Of a DNA stretch of 30,196 nucleotides, positions 14,665 to 20,891 are shown one piece after another. The DNA is from an uncultured Oscillospiraceae bacterium. GTDB lineage: Bacteria > Bacillota > Clostridia > Oscillospirales > Oscillospiraceae. The notes below the pieces were generated by a model. It worked only from the letters and a program-made list of their open reading frames with translations, was not told where the DNA came from and searched no databases. Made by a program: the position numbers and the translations under genes. How positions within the stretch are numbered: the stretch's first letter is position 1; each line of letters begins with the position of its first letter. The stretch lies in the NCBI GenBank assembly GCA_910584045.1, contig CAJTYO010000033.1, positions 1 to 30,196 of the forward strand, written 5' to 3'.

Positions 14665-16554
14665 TCAAATATTCAGGGCCTTGCGCTTCTCCTCGATGAT
14701 GGCCTCCAGAGTGCTGGCGGCGCTCTTGCCGTCGCCGTCCACGATGACCCGTCCGCCGGTAAGGCCCGCCATATCCTCGGTTAGCACCTTGGTCACCAGC
14801 TTGCTGCCGGTGATGAAGGGGGGTACGCCCAGATGCAGGGGCAGGCCCAGAGCCAGGGCGAAAGCGCCGTCCGCCAGGGCCTGCTCCTCCAGCCACTGGG
14901 CGGCGGAGAGGACCAGGGGCAGCTGGGGCAGGTCCACGCCCAGCTCCTCGGCGATCTCGGTGGCCACGATTTCCAGCCGGCCGATAGCAAGGCAGGGACC
15001 GAAGTTCAGCACCGGGGGAATTCCCAGCTGTTTGCAGACGGCTTTGAGATTGGGGCCCGCCAGCTCGGCGGCCTCGGGGGTCATGAGCCCAATGTTCTCC
15101 AGCCCGCCGGAGGAGCAGCCTGCCGTCAGCACCAGGATGTCCTTGGCGATCAGCTCCTTTGTCAGTTCAGCTGTGAGAGTGTCGTGGCCATAGGCCACGC
15201 TGGAGCAGCCCACCACCCCGGCCAGGCCCTTGATCTGTCCGGAGACGATCAGGTCGATCAGCGGCTTCCAGCTGCCGCCCAGGAAGGCTTTCAGACTGCC
15301 CTCGCTGACGCCGGTGAGGGTGTTCTTGTTGCCGTGGTCCACAAACAGGTTCATGGGCACGCTGCCCCGGCGGGCCCTGTATGCCGCGACGATCTCGTCA
15401 ATGATCCGGTCGCCGTCGGCCTGGCGGGTCTCGTAGTGGAAGGGGATGTAGTCCGCGTTGGCCTTTTTGGCCACCACGTCCAGACAGATCTGCTTGATCT
15501 TCAGCTCCTCGCAGATCGTCTCAATGCCGGGAAGGGTGCAGTTGAACTCGCTGAGCACCGCGTCGATGGCCCCGCAGGACAGCACAGCCTCGGAGATATA
15601 GTTGTTCCCCGCGTGGCCGTCAAAAATTTCGGTATAGTGAGCCCCGCGCAGCTGCAGGTCCTGGCCCACGCAGGTACAGCCCACCAGCTTGAAACCCTTG
15701 GCCCCGGCGGCCTTGGCTTTGGCCGCCACGTCCTCGTCCCGCAGGCGGTCCTGGATATAGGTGAACAGGGAGTGCTGGTGGCCGGTGATGAGGATGTTGA
15801 TGTAGTCGGGGTCGATGACGTTCATGCCCACGGGGGCGGTGCGGATCACCGGGTCGCCCAGAACCACGTCGTTGAGCAGGTTGGTCAGCTGCAGGCCGTA
15901 CAGACCGGTAGAGACGCCCAGGCGCAGGCAGCTTACCAGCATCTCCACCGGGTCGGAGCTGAGGTTGGTGGAGGTCTTGACGATGTTGTTGAATACCTCC
16001 CCCTTGGCGCCGCCGGGCATGATGCCCAGCTCCTTCCACTTCTTCACCCGGGGGGCGTAGGCCAGCTTTTCCACCAGCTCCATGCTCTCATACTCCGGAC
16101 GGTACAGGTCGGCCAGCACCGCGTCTGCCACCTTCACGCACAGGTCGTATTTGTCGGTTCCGGTGACGCCGAAAAGCTCCGCCAGATGGTTCAGGGCCTT
16201 CTCACTGCGGATCTTGTCCTTGTGCAGGCCGGTGTTTTTCAGCTGCCGGGCGGTGTTCTCCACCACGTGGATATAGCAGCCTGAGCCGGCGGCCACGGCC
16301 CGCAGAAAATTGCGGGCCACAATGGTGTCGGCGCTGGCCCCGCAGATGCCCCGGGGGGCGTCGGGGGTGATGCGGCAGGGACCGTTGGCGCACAGGCGGC
16401 AGCACACGCCCTGGAGGCCGAAGCCGCACTTGGTCTCCTGGGTTTCCACCCGATGATGGGCAGTCTCCAGAGGCAGAGAGCGGATATAAGCCTCCATTGG
16501 CTTATCCGCGCTGGGGCAGGTATTGCGGCTGAGGCAGTCGGTACAGCTGTTCAT
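14665..16554 (-). CDS. cooS: Carbon monoxide dehydrogenase-family catalytic subunit, divergent active site
   Basis: A 629-residue Ni-Fe CODH-fold protein. D-cluster cysteines C43 and C51 and B-cluster cysteines C52, C55, C60 and C71 lie in CGFGLQGVCCRLCANGPC and GICGAS. C-cluster ligands match by alignment from memory to C. hydrogenoformans CODH-II: H259 (GH), C295, C339, C450 (GVVGCSS), C480 (LTAGCSS) and C521 (NFGPCLA). However, the CODH-II lysine K563 aligns without gaps to Q558 (SAAQWLEEQALADG). The histidine ladder H93/H96/H99/H102 aligns to Y94/V97/N100/R103. The N terminus adds C4, C7 and C13 (CTDCLSRNTC). First gene of a cooS-cooF-FNOR operon; no cooC nickel chaperone or acetyl-CoA synthase genes nearby. 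Family is certain; CO oxidation is doubtful. AGGAGG lies 12 bases upstream of the ATG, with an A-run between. Confidence 0.92.
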   Translation of the reverse strand: MNSCTDCLSRNTCPSADKPMEAYIRSLPLETAHHRVETQETKCGFGLQGVCCRLCANGPCRITPDAPRGICGASADTIVARNFLRAVAAGSGCYIHVVENTARQLKNTGLHKDKIRSEKALNHLAELFGVTGTDKYDLCVKVADAVLADLYRPEYESMELVEKLAYAPRVKKWKELGIMPGGAKGEVFNNIVKTSTNLSSDPVEMLVSCLRLGVSTGLYGLQLTNLLNDVVLGDPVIRTAPVGMNVIDPDYINILITGHQHSLFTYIQDRLRDEDVAAKAKAAGAKGFKLVGCTCVGQDLQLRGAHYTEIFDGHAGNNYISEAVLSCGAIDAVLSEFNCTLPGIETICEELKIKQICLDVVAKKANADYIPFHYETRQADGDRIIDEIVAAYRARRGSVPMNLFVDHGNKNTLTGVSEGSLKAFLGGSWKPLIDLIVSGQIKGLAGVVGCSSVAYGHDTLTAELTKELIAKDILVLTAGCSSGGLENIGLMTPEAAELAGPNLKAVCKQLGIPPVLNFGPCLAIGRLEIVATEIAEELGVDLPQLPLVLSAAQWLEEQALADGAFALALGLPLHLGVPPFITGSKLVTKVLTEDMAGLTGGRVIVDGDGKSAASTLEAIIEEKRKALNI

Positions 16555-16573
16555 AGGATTTTTTTTCCTCCTC

Positions 16574-16602
16574 TACATAGTGCGTATAGGTTCATATGAC
16601 AA
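16574..16602 (-). promoter_or_regulatory. Possible promoter of the cooS operon
   Basis: On the minus strand TTGTCA (16602-16597) is followed after 17 bases by TATGTA (16579-16574). The -35 box is good and the -10 box only partial. The start would be close to the cooS ribosome binding site, giving a very short leader. Confidence 0.4.
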
Positions 16603-16630
16603 TAGCAGCATACCGTGAATACGGCAGCTG

Positions 16631-16646
16631 TGCAGTTGTAACTGCA
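16631..16646. promoter_or_regulatory. Operator-like palindrome upstream of cooS
   Basis: TGCAGTTGTAACTGCA is a 7-2-7 perfect inverted repeat in the 105-base gap between the SBP stop and the cooS start. It is not followed by a T-run in either direction, so a terminator is unlikely. Its centre is about 70 bases upstream of the start predicted from the weak promoter, a place used by activators. The regulator is not identifiable from the sequence. Confidence 0.45.
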
Positions 16647-16659
16647 ACAATCGGTCGGA

Positions 16660-18462
16660 TCAGTCTCCGGCGGTATCCCGGCGGAGGCCGTACAGGAAGT
16701 ATACGCCGTCCGGCGCGCGGTACAGGCCGGTCCAGCCCTCTCCAAGAAGGGAGCTGCCGCCCTGGCTGAGGACGGGGATCACCGGCGAATCCGCCAGCAG
16801 GATGGCCTCCGCGTCGTGGAGGTAGGCATCCCGGGCGGCGGGGGATACGGCGGTGCGGGCGGCATCCAGCAGGATGTTGAAGGCGTCGCTGTTATAGCCG
16901 GAGGGGTTGTCCCCGCCGTACCAGCGGGAGAGAATGGGCTCCGCATCGCTGTGGGGGGCGGAGAGACGGCAGGCGGCCATCTGGAAAGCGGGGGCGGCGT
17001 TCTCTGCCGCTTCGCCCTCGTCGGGGACCTCTGCCGTTTCGCTCTCTGTCTCCTCAGGCGGGGCGGGGAGAAGGGCGGCGTCATACTCGGCCTGGGACAC
17101 GCCGCGGAGCGTCACCGTCACGCCCAACTGGGTCTGCCACTGGGCCTGGAGAGCTTGGGCGAGGGCTGCGGCGGCATCCGATTCCACGTAGATATATTCC
17201 ACTGCCGGGAAGCCGCTGCCGCCGGGATAGCCCGCCTGGGCCAGCAGGGCCTGGGCATAGCGGCAGTCCGTGTCATAGTCGTGGGCGTGGTCCGCCGTCA
17301 CCACCTGGAGGCTGTGGGCGCGGAAATCCCAGCAGGTGGGTTCCGGCTCCTCCGGCTCCGGATCGGCGTTGGGATCGGGGAGGGAGGGCTCCTGGACGGG
17401 CGGCTCCACGGCGGGGCGCTCACCGTAATCGGCTATGCCGTAGGGCACCACGCCCGACGCGGGGCGGGCAGTAAGGCTGCCCAGGGCGTCCGCCGCAGCC
17501 TGACGGTCGATGGACAGGTGGAAGGCCTGGCGCACGCCCGGGTCGTCGAAGGGGGCAGAGCGGGTGTTGAGAAGCACGCCCCACGCCTCGCTCACCGGCT
17601 CCGGCGTCCACAGGCCGCTCTCCCGCAAAGCCTCCAGGGGCTCAGCCGGAAGCTCAGCGGTCATATCCGCCTCTCCGGCCAGCAAGGCGGCATAGTCGGC
17701 CTCGCTGCCGGCGGAGGTCTGGAAGAGAATGGTTTCCGGGCCGTCGGGGCAGGGGGCGTAGTAGGTTTCGCTGCGTACCAGCGTCACCTCCTCCGCCGTC
17801 AGCGAGGCGGCGGTGTATAGACCGTTAGTGACAGCTCCTCGGTTGTTGGCGGAGGAGCCGGGGTACAGGGGCATGGTGTGAGCCCCGGCGCAGACCTCCT
17901 CCAGGAACCAGGGAGGGCTGCCTGTCAGCTTTACGGTCAGTGTGCGCCTGCCGGAGGCGGATACCGCCAGCAGGGAGGGGTCGCCGGTCTCCTGGACCTG
18001 GTCATAGCCGGACACCGCCGATAAAAGTTCCCGGTGGGGCAGGTCGTTGGCCGGGTCCGCCAGCCGCTGCCAGGCATCGACGAAGTCCTGTGCGGTGACG
18101 GCGGCGCCGTCGGACCAGAGGGCGTCCTCCCGGAGAGTGAAGGTGTAGGTGGCGTTTCCGGCGTAGTCGGTCTCAACGGTGTAGCGCTCCGCCTGACCGG
18201 TGACGGCGACGGCCCAGCCGCTGCCGTCGTCCTCCCATCGCAGGAGGTTTTCGAAGAGGTGGTACAGAATGGTCTCCCCGCCCCGTGCGGTGACGGCGGC
18301 GGGGTCCAGAGTGGTCTGGGCGGCGCTCAGCCGAACGGTAAGGACTCGGGGGGCAGGCTCCTCCGGGGGAGGAGGGGTGATGTCCTCGGCGGGAGCCGCG
18401 CCGCAGGCGCACAGCAGCAGCGCCAGCAGCGCACACAGCTGCCGGGTCCATTTTTTACCCAT
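16660..18462 (-). CDS. Solute-binding lipoprotein, peptide/nickel ABC type (SBP_bac_5), orphan
   Basis: About 600 residues. The N terminus MGKKWTRQLCALLALLLCACG is a lipoprotein signal peptide with Cys after LLCA, then a Pro/Glu-rich tether. The mature part has the family-5 features LTVRLSAAQTTLDPA, FENLLRWEDDGSGW, YTFTLREDALWSDGAAVTAQDFVDAWQR and GVRQAFHLSIDRQAAADAL. Two acidic or proline-rich insertions (PSLPDPNADPEPEEPEP and a Glu-rich stretch around ETESETAEVPDEGEAAE) are unusual. No permease or ATPase gene is adjacent, so partner and substrate are unknown. A start at 18474 overlaps the helicase stop (ATGA). The start at 18462 is preferred because TGAGG lies 6 bases upstream and the signal peptide is then canonical. 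Confidence 0.87.
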   Translation of the reverse strand: MGKKWTRQLCALLALLLCACGAAPAEDITPPPPEEPAPRVLTVRLSAAQTTLDPAAVTARGGETILYHLFENLLRWEDDGSGWAVAVTGQAERYTVETDYAGNATYTFTLREDALWSDGAAVTAQDFVDAWQRLADPANDLPHRELLSAVSGYDQVQETGDPSLLAVSASGRRTLTVKLTGSPPWFLEEVCAGAHTMPLYPGSSANNRGAVTNGLYTAASLTAEEVTLVRSETYYAPCPDGPETILFQTSAGSEADYAALLAGEADMTAELPAEPLEALRESGLWTPEPVSEAWGVLLNTRSAPFDDPGVRQAFHLSIDRQAAADALGSLTARPASGVVPYGIADYGERPAVEPPVQEPSLPDPNADPEPEEPEPTCWDFRAHSLQVVTADHAHDYDTDCRYAQALLAQAGYPGGSGFPAVEYIYVESDAAAALAQALQAQWQTQLGVTVTLRGVSQAEYDAALLPAPPEETESETAEVPDEGEAAENAAPAFQMAACRLSAPHSDAEPILSRWYGGDNPSGYNSDAFNILLDAARTAVSPAARDAYLHDAEAILLADSPVIPVLSQGGSSLLGEGWTGLYRAPDGVYFLYGLRRDTAGD

Positions 18463-18470
18463 GGGCGGCC

Positions 18471-19628
18471 TCATTGGACTTCCACCAGTTTTCCGTTCTC
18501 GCCGAAGGACACGGGCTGAATCTGGCTGCGGGTGTGCTTGGCGATGTTGTGCAGGCGGACCATGCCGGGGTAGTCGGTTATGAAGGTGTAGGCCACGCCG
18601 TGGCGCTTTGCCCGGCCGGTGCGGCCGATACGGTGGACGTAGTACTCGTTCTCATCGGGCACGTCGTAGTTGAATACGGCGTCCACGTCGTCCACGTCGA
18701 TGCCCCGGGCGGCCACGTCGGTGGCCACGAAGACCCGCAGCTCTCCGCGGCGGAAGCGGGCCATGACCTTCTCCCGCTTTTCCTGGGGAATGTCGCCGTG
18801 GATGCACTGGGCGTCCACGCCCCGCATCTGGAGAAGCTTGGAGACCCTCTCGGTGTTGCCTTTGGTGTTGCAGAAGATCATGACCCGGTCGTACTGCTCC
18901 TGGTCCAGAATTTTAGCAAGGGCATCCAGCTTGCCGTCCAGGGTGGTCTCTAGACTGTACTGGCGGATGTCGGGCCTGTTCTCCTCGTCGGCCCGGACAG
19001 TGATCTCCACAGCGTCCCGCTGGTAGACCCAGGCGATGTCCATGACCTCCCGGCTGATGGTGGCGGAGAAGAGGCCAAGGTTCTTCCGGTTCTTCATCTG
19101 GTCCAGCAGTCGGGTCACATCGTGGATGAAGCCCATATCCAGCATCCGGTCGGCCTCGTCGAGGATGGCGGTCTGGACATGGTCGATGCGGACGGTGCGG
19201 CGCTTGAGGTGGTCCCCCAGGCGGCCGGGGGTGGCGATGACGATCTGAGGGCGCCTTTTCAGTGCGTCGATCTGCTTGCCGATGGGCTGGCCGCCGTAGA
19301 GGCAGACCATGCGCACACCGGGCTTGAACTGGGCCAGATCCCGCATCTCACTTGTGATCTGCATGGCCAGCTCCCGGGTGGGGGCAAGGATGACGGCCTG
19401 GACCTGGTCGCTGTCCAGGTCGATATGCTCGATGATGGGGATGCCGAAGGCGAAGGTCTTACCTGTGCCGGTGGGGGCCTTGGCGGTGACGTCCTGCCAG
19501 TCCAGCATAGGGGGGATGCACCCCGCCTGGATGGGAGTGGATATTTCGTAGCGCTTTTTTTCTAACGCCCGCATGATCTCTTCCGACAGCCCCAGGCTGT
19601 CGAAGCGGACGCCCTGTGTGATTTCCAT
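18471..19628 (-). CDS. DEAD-box ATP-dependent RNA helicase
   Basis: A 385-residue minimal DEAD-box protein. Motifs in order: the Q motif region FDSLGLSEEIMRALEKKRYE with PIQAG, motif I APTGTGKT, Ia PTRELAMQI, Ib ATPGRLGDHL, motif II DEADRMLDMGF, motif III SAT, motif V ATDVAARGIDVDDVDAVFNYD, and motif VI HRIGRTGR. There is almost no C-terminal extension, so it resembles general RNA chaperone helicases of the CshA/CshB or RhlE type. GAGGG precedes the ATG by about 7 bases. It is upstream of, and overlapping with, the SBP gene, and divergent from the cysE leader. Confidence 0.94.
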   Translation of the reverse strand: MEITQGVRFDSLGLSEEIMRALEKKRYEISTPIQAGCIPPMLDWQDVTAKAPTGTGKTFAFGIPIIEHIDLDSDQVQAVILAPTRELAMQITSEMRDLAQFKPGVRMVCLYGGQPIGKQIDALKRRPQIVIATPGRLGDHLKRRTVRIDHVQTAILDEADRMLDMGFIHDVTRLLDQMKNRKNLGLFSATISREVMDIAWVYQRDAVEITVRADEENRPDIRQYSLETTLDGKLDALAKILDQEQYDRVMIFCNTKGNTERVSKLLQMRGVDAQCIHGDIPQEKREKVMARFRRGELRVFVATDVAARGIDVDDVDAVFNYDVPDENEYYVHRIGRTGRAKRHGVAYTFITDYPGMVRLHNIAKHTRSQIQPVSFGENGKLVEVQ

Positions 19629-19688
19629 ATTTTTTCCCTCGTGGCTTTTTATCTTGATTTTCTTCGATCCGCCGTGCGATAACTATCG

Positions 19689-19700
19689 TATGATATCATA
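19689..19700. promoter_or_regulatory. Palindrome upstream of the helicase gene
   Basis: TATGATATCATA is a perfect 12-base palindrome about 60 bases upstream of the helicase ATG, next to a second short repeat, CGATAACTATCG (19677-19688). Possible operator or cold-shock leader element; no match to a known motif is claimed. Between here and 19784 I see only a short GC-rich hairpin near 19711-19730. Confidence 0.3.
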
Positions 19701-19783
19701 AAAATGGTCCCGCCGCAAGGGCGGCAGGGCGGTTTTCCCGAAAATTCACGTTTTTTTCACAGAAAGATGATGGGTTTCTTTTC

Positions 19784-19812
19784 TTGACACGGGGAGGATT
19801 GGACGGTAATAT
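19784..19812 (+). promoter_or_regulatory. Promoter of the cysE leader transcript
   Basis: TTGACA (19784-19789) is followed after 17 bases by TAATAT (19807-19812), overlapping a TATAAT at 19810-19815. It is a strong promoter facing away from the helicase gene. The first coding start on this strand is at 20230, so the untranslated leader is about 410 bases. Confidence 0.8.
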
Positions 19813-19817
19813 AATGG

Positions 19818-20229
19818 AATAGCGCCGGGCTCAATGCTGAAAGCGCCGTATACGGCTCTTCATGGGCGCTGGTATGGCCGGATAGTGTGGAAAGTTTTAA
19901 ATTTTTTCGATCTTCAGTTGTCAAGGTGCGCTCTGTGCGGTCTTCCTGATTGATCCGCCGCACGCGGCCTAGCGCTCGGCCTGGCTGCACTTACTTTTGG
20001 GCCTGGTTACCACGGTGGTTAGTGCTCCCTACATAAATGGGTGGAACAGGCCCAAAGTTGCACGCAAACGTGCAACCATTTTAAAATATTCATAGAATGT
20101 TCCTGTTTTTATTCGCACAAAAAGTACCGCAGGGCCTGGGGCGGCGGAGGCCCCGGGGCCGCAGGCAGAACCCTTTTCCCTCGCGCCCAAAGGGCGCGAA
20201 GATCAGATGATGCAGTAGAGGATACCCCT
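19818..20229 (+). ncRNA. Structured untranslated leader or small RNA upstream of cysE, family not recognised
   Basis: No gene is supported in these 410 bases. Hairpins seen: AGCGCC/GGCGCT around a GCCGTATACGGC palindrome near 19840-19875; GTGCGG/CCGCAC near 19936-19966; a long arm TTTGGGCCTG (19996-20005) with CAGGCCCAAA (20047-20056), extended inside by CCAC/GTGG; GTTGCACG/CGTGCAAC (20057-20076), followed by CATTTT, a possible terminator; a GC-rich GGGGC/GCCCC hairpin near 20140-20165; and TCGCGCCC/GGGCGCGA (20181-20199). It may be an attenuator for cysE-cysS or an independent RNA ending near 20085. GGGTGGAAC at 20039-20047 resembles a T-box core, but Stem I motifs and the ACCGCG part are missing. 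A 6S-like RNA is another possibility I cannot test. Confidence 0.5.
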
Positions 20230-20877
20230 ATGTTAATCGAAACCTTAGAAGCCTATCAAAAGCGGGACCCCGCCGCAAGAGGGAAATTGGAAATTTTCCT
20301 CCTGTATGCCGGCGTTCACGCCATTATCTACTATAGAATCGCCCACTGGTTCCATCTCCATCGCCTTTGCTTCCTTGCCCGATGTATTTCTCAATGGGCC
20401 CGCTTCTGGACCGGAATCGAAATTCACCCCGGCGCAACCATCGGCAGAAGACTGGTCATCGACCACGGCACCGGCATCGTCATTGGAGAAACCACTGAGA
20501 TCGGCGACGACGTCCTCCTCTATCAGGGGGTTACTCTGGGCGGCACGGGGAAGGATATTGGAAAACGCCATCCCACCCTGGGCAACAACGTCCTTGTGGG
20601 CTCCGGCGCGAGAGTGCTGGGCCCCATCACCATCCACGATAACGCCCGCATCGCCGCCGGCGCGGTGGTGCTGCAGGAGGTGCCCGCCAACGCAACCGCC
20701 GTGGGCGTCCCCGCCCAGATCGTCCGCGTCAACGGCGAAAAGGTCCGCCGCTACGCCGATGAGGTGGACCAGACCGATGTGGTTAACCCCACCCTGCAAA
20801 AGATCGAGGCCCTTACCCGCAGGGTGGAGGAGCTGGAGAAAAAGCTGGAAGAAACAAAAAAGGAAAATCCTGATTAA
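20230..20877 (+). CDS. cysE: Serine O-acetyltransferase
   Basis: A 215-residue enzyme making O-acetylserine from serine and acetyl-CoA, the committed step of cysteine synthesis. The N-terminal helical part ends in YYRIAHWFHLHRLCFLAR. The left-handed beta-helix carries hexapeptide repeats with GIEIHPGATIGRRLVIDHGT (catalytic His and Asp), GIVIGETTEIGDDVLLYQGV and TLGGTGKDIGKRHPTLGN. The C terminus ends in a short coiled coil, ALTRRVEELEKKLEE. ATG 20230 has AGAGGA about 8 bases upstream; the open frame extends upstream to 20041 but encodes no homologous residues. Followed 14 bases later by cysS. Confidence 0.96.
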   Translation: MLIETLEAYQKRDPAARGKLEIFLLYAGVHAIIYYRIAHWFHLHRLCFLARCISQWARFWTGIEIHPGATIGRRLVIDHGTGIVIGETTEIGDDVLLYQGVTLGGTGKDIGKRHPTLGNNVLVGSGARVLGPITIHDNARIAAGAVVLQEVPANATAVGVPAQIVRVNGEKVRRYADEVDQTDVVNPTLQKIEALTRRVEELEKKLEETKKENPD

Positions 20878-20891
20878 AGGAGAAAAGAAAT

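Noticed and set aside
14665..16554. Hybrid-cluster protein (prismane) instead of a CODH-family protein
   Set aside because: The spacing C43-C51-C52-C55-C60-C71 and the GCTCVG, GVVGCSS, LTAGCSS and NFGPC motifs fit the CODH family, and the length and C-terminal end match CooS.
16631..16646. Terminator of the SBP gene
   Set aside because: There is no U-tract on the minus strand after the repeat and the stem is only 7 bp with a 2-base centre, which cannot form a normal hairpin loop.
19757..19990. 77-codon minus-strand frame in the cysE leader
   Set aside because: It lies across the leader promoter and hairpins, has no ribosome binding site and no recognisable features.
20039..20047. GGGTGGAAC as the core of a cysteine T-box before cysE
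   Set aside because: The following bases are AGGCCC rather than CGCG-like, they pair with an upstream GGGCCT instead of forming an antiterminator, and no Stem I AGAGA/GGTG motifs or TGC specifier loop could be placed.
20041..20229. N-terminal extension of CysE
   Set aside because: The frame is open, but the encoded residues are low-complexity Gly/Arg/Cys without family similarity and run through strong hairpins; the start at 20230 has a ribosome binding site and gives normal length.
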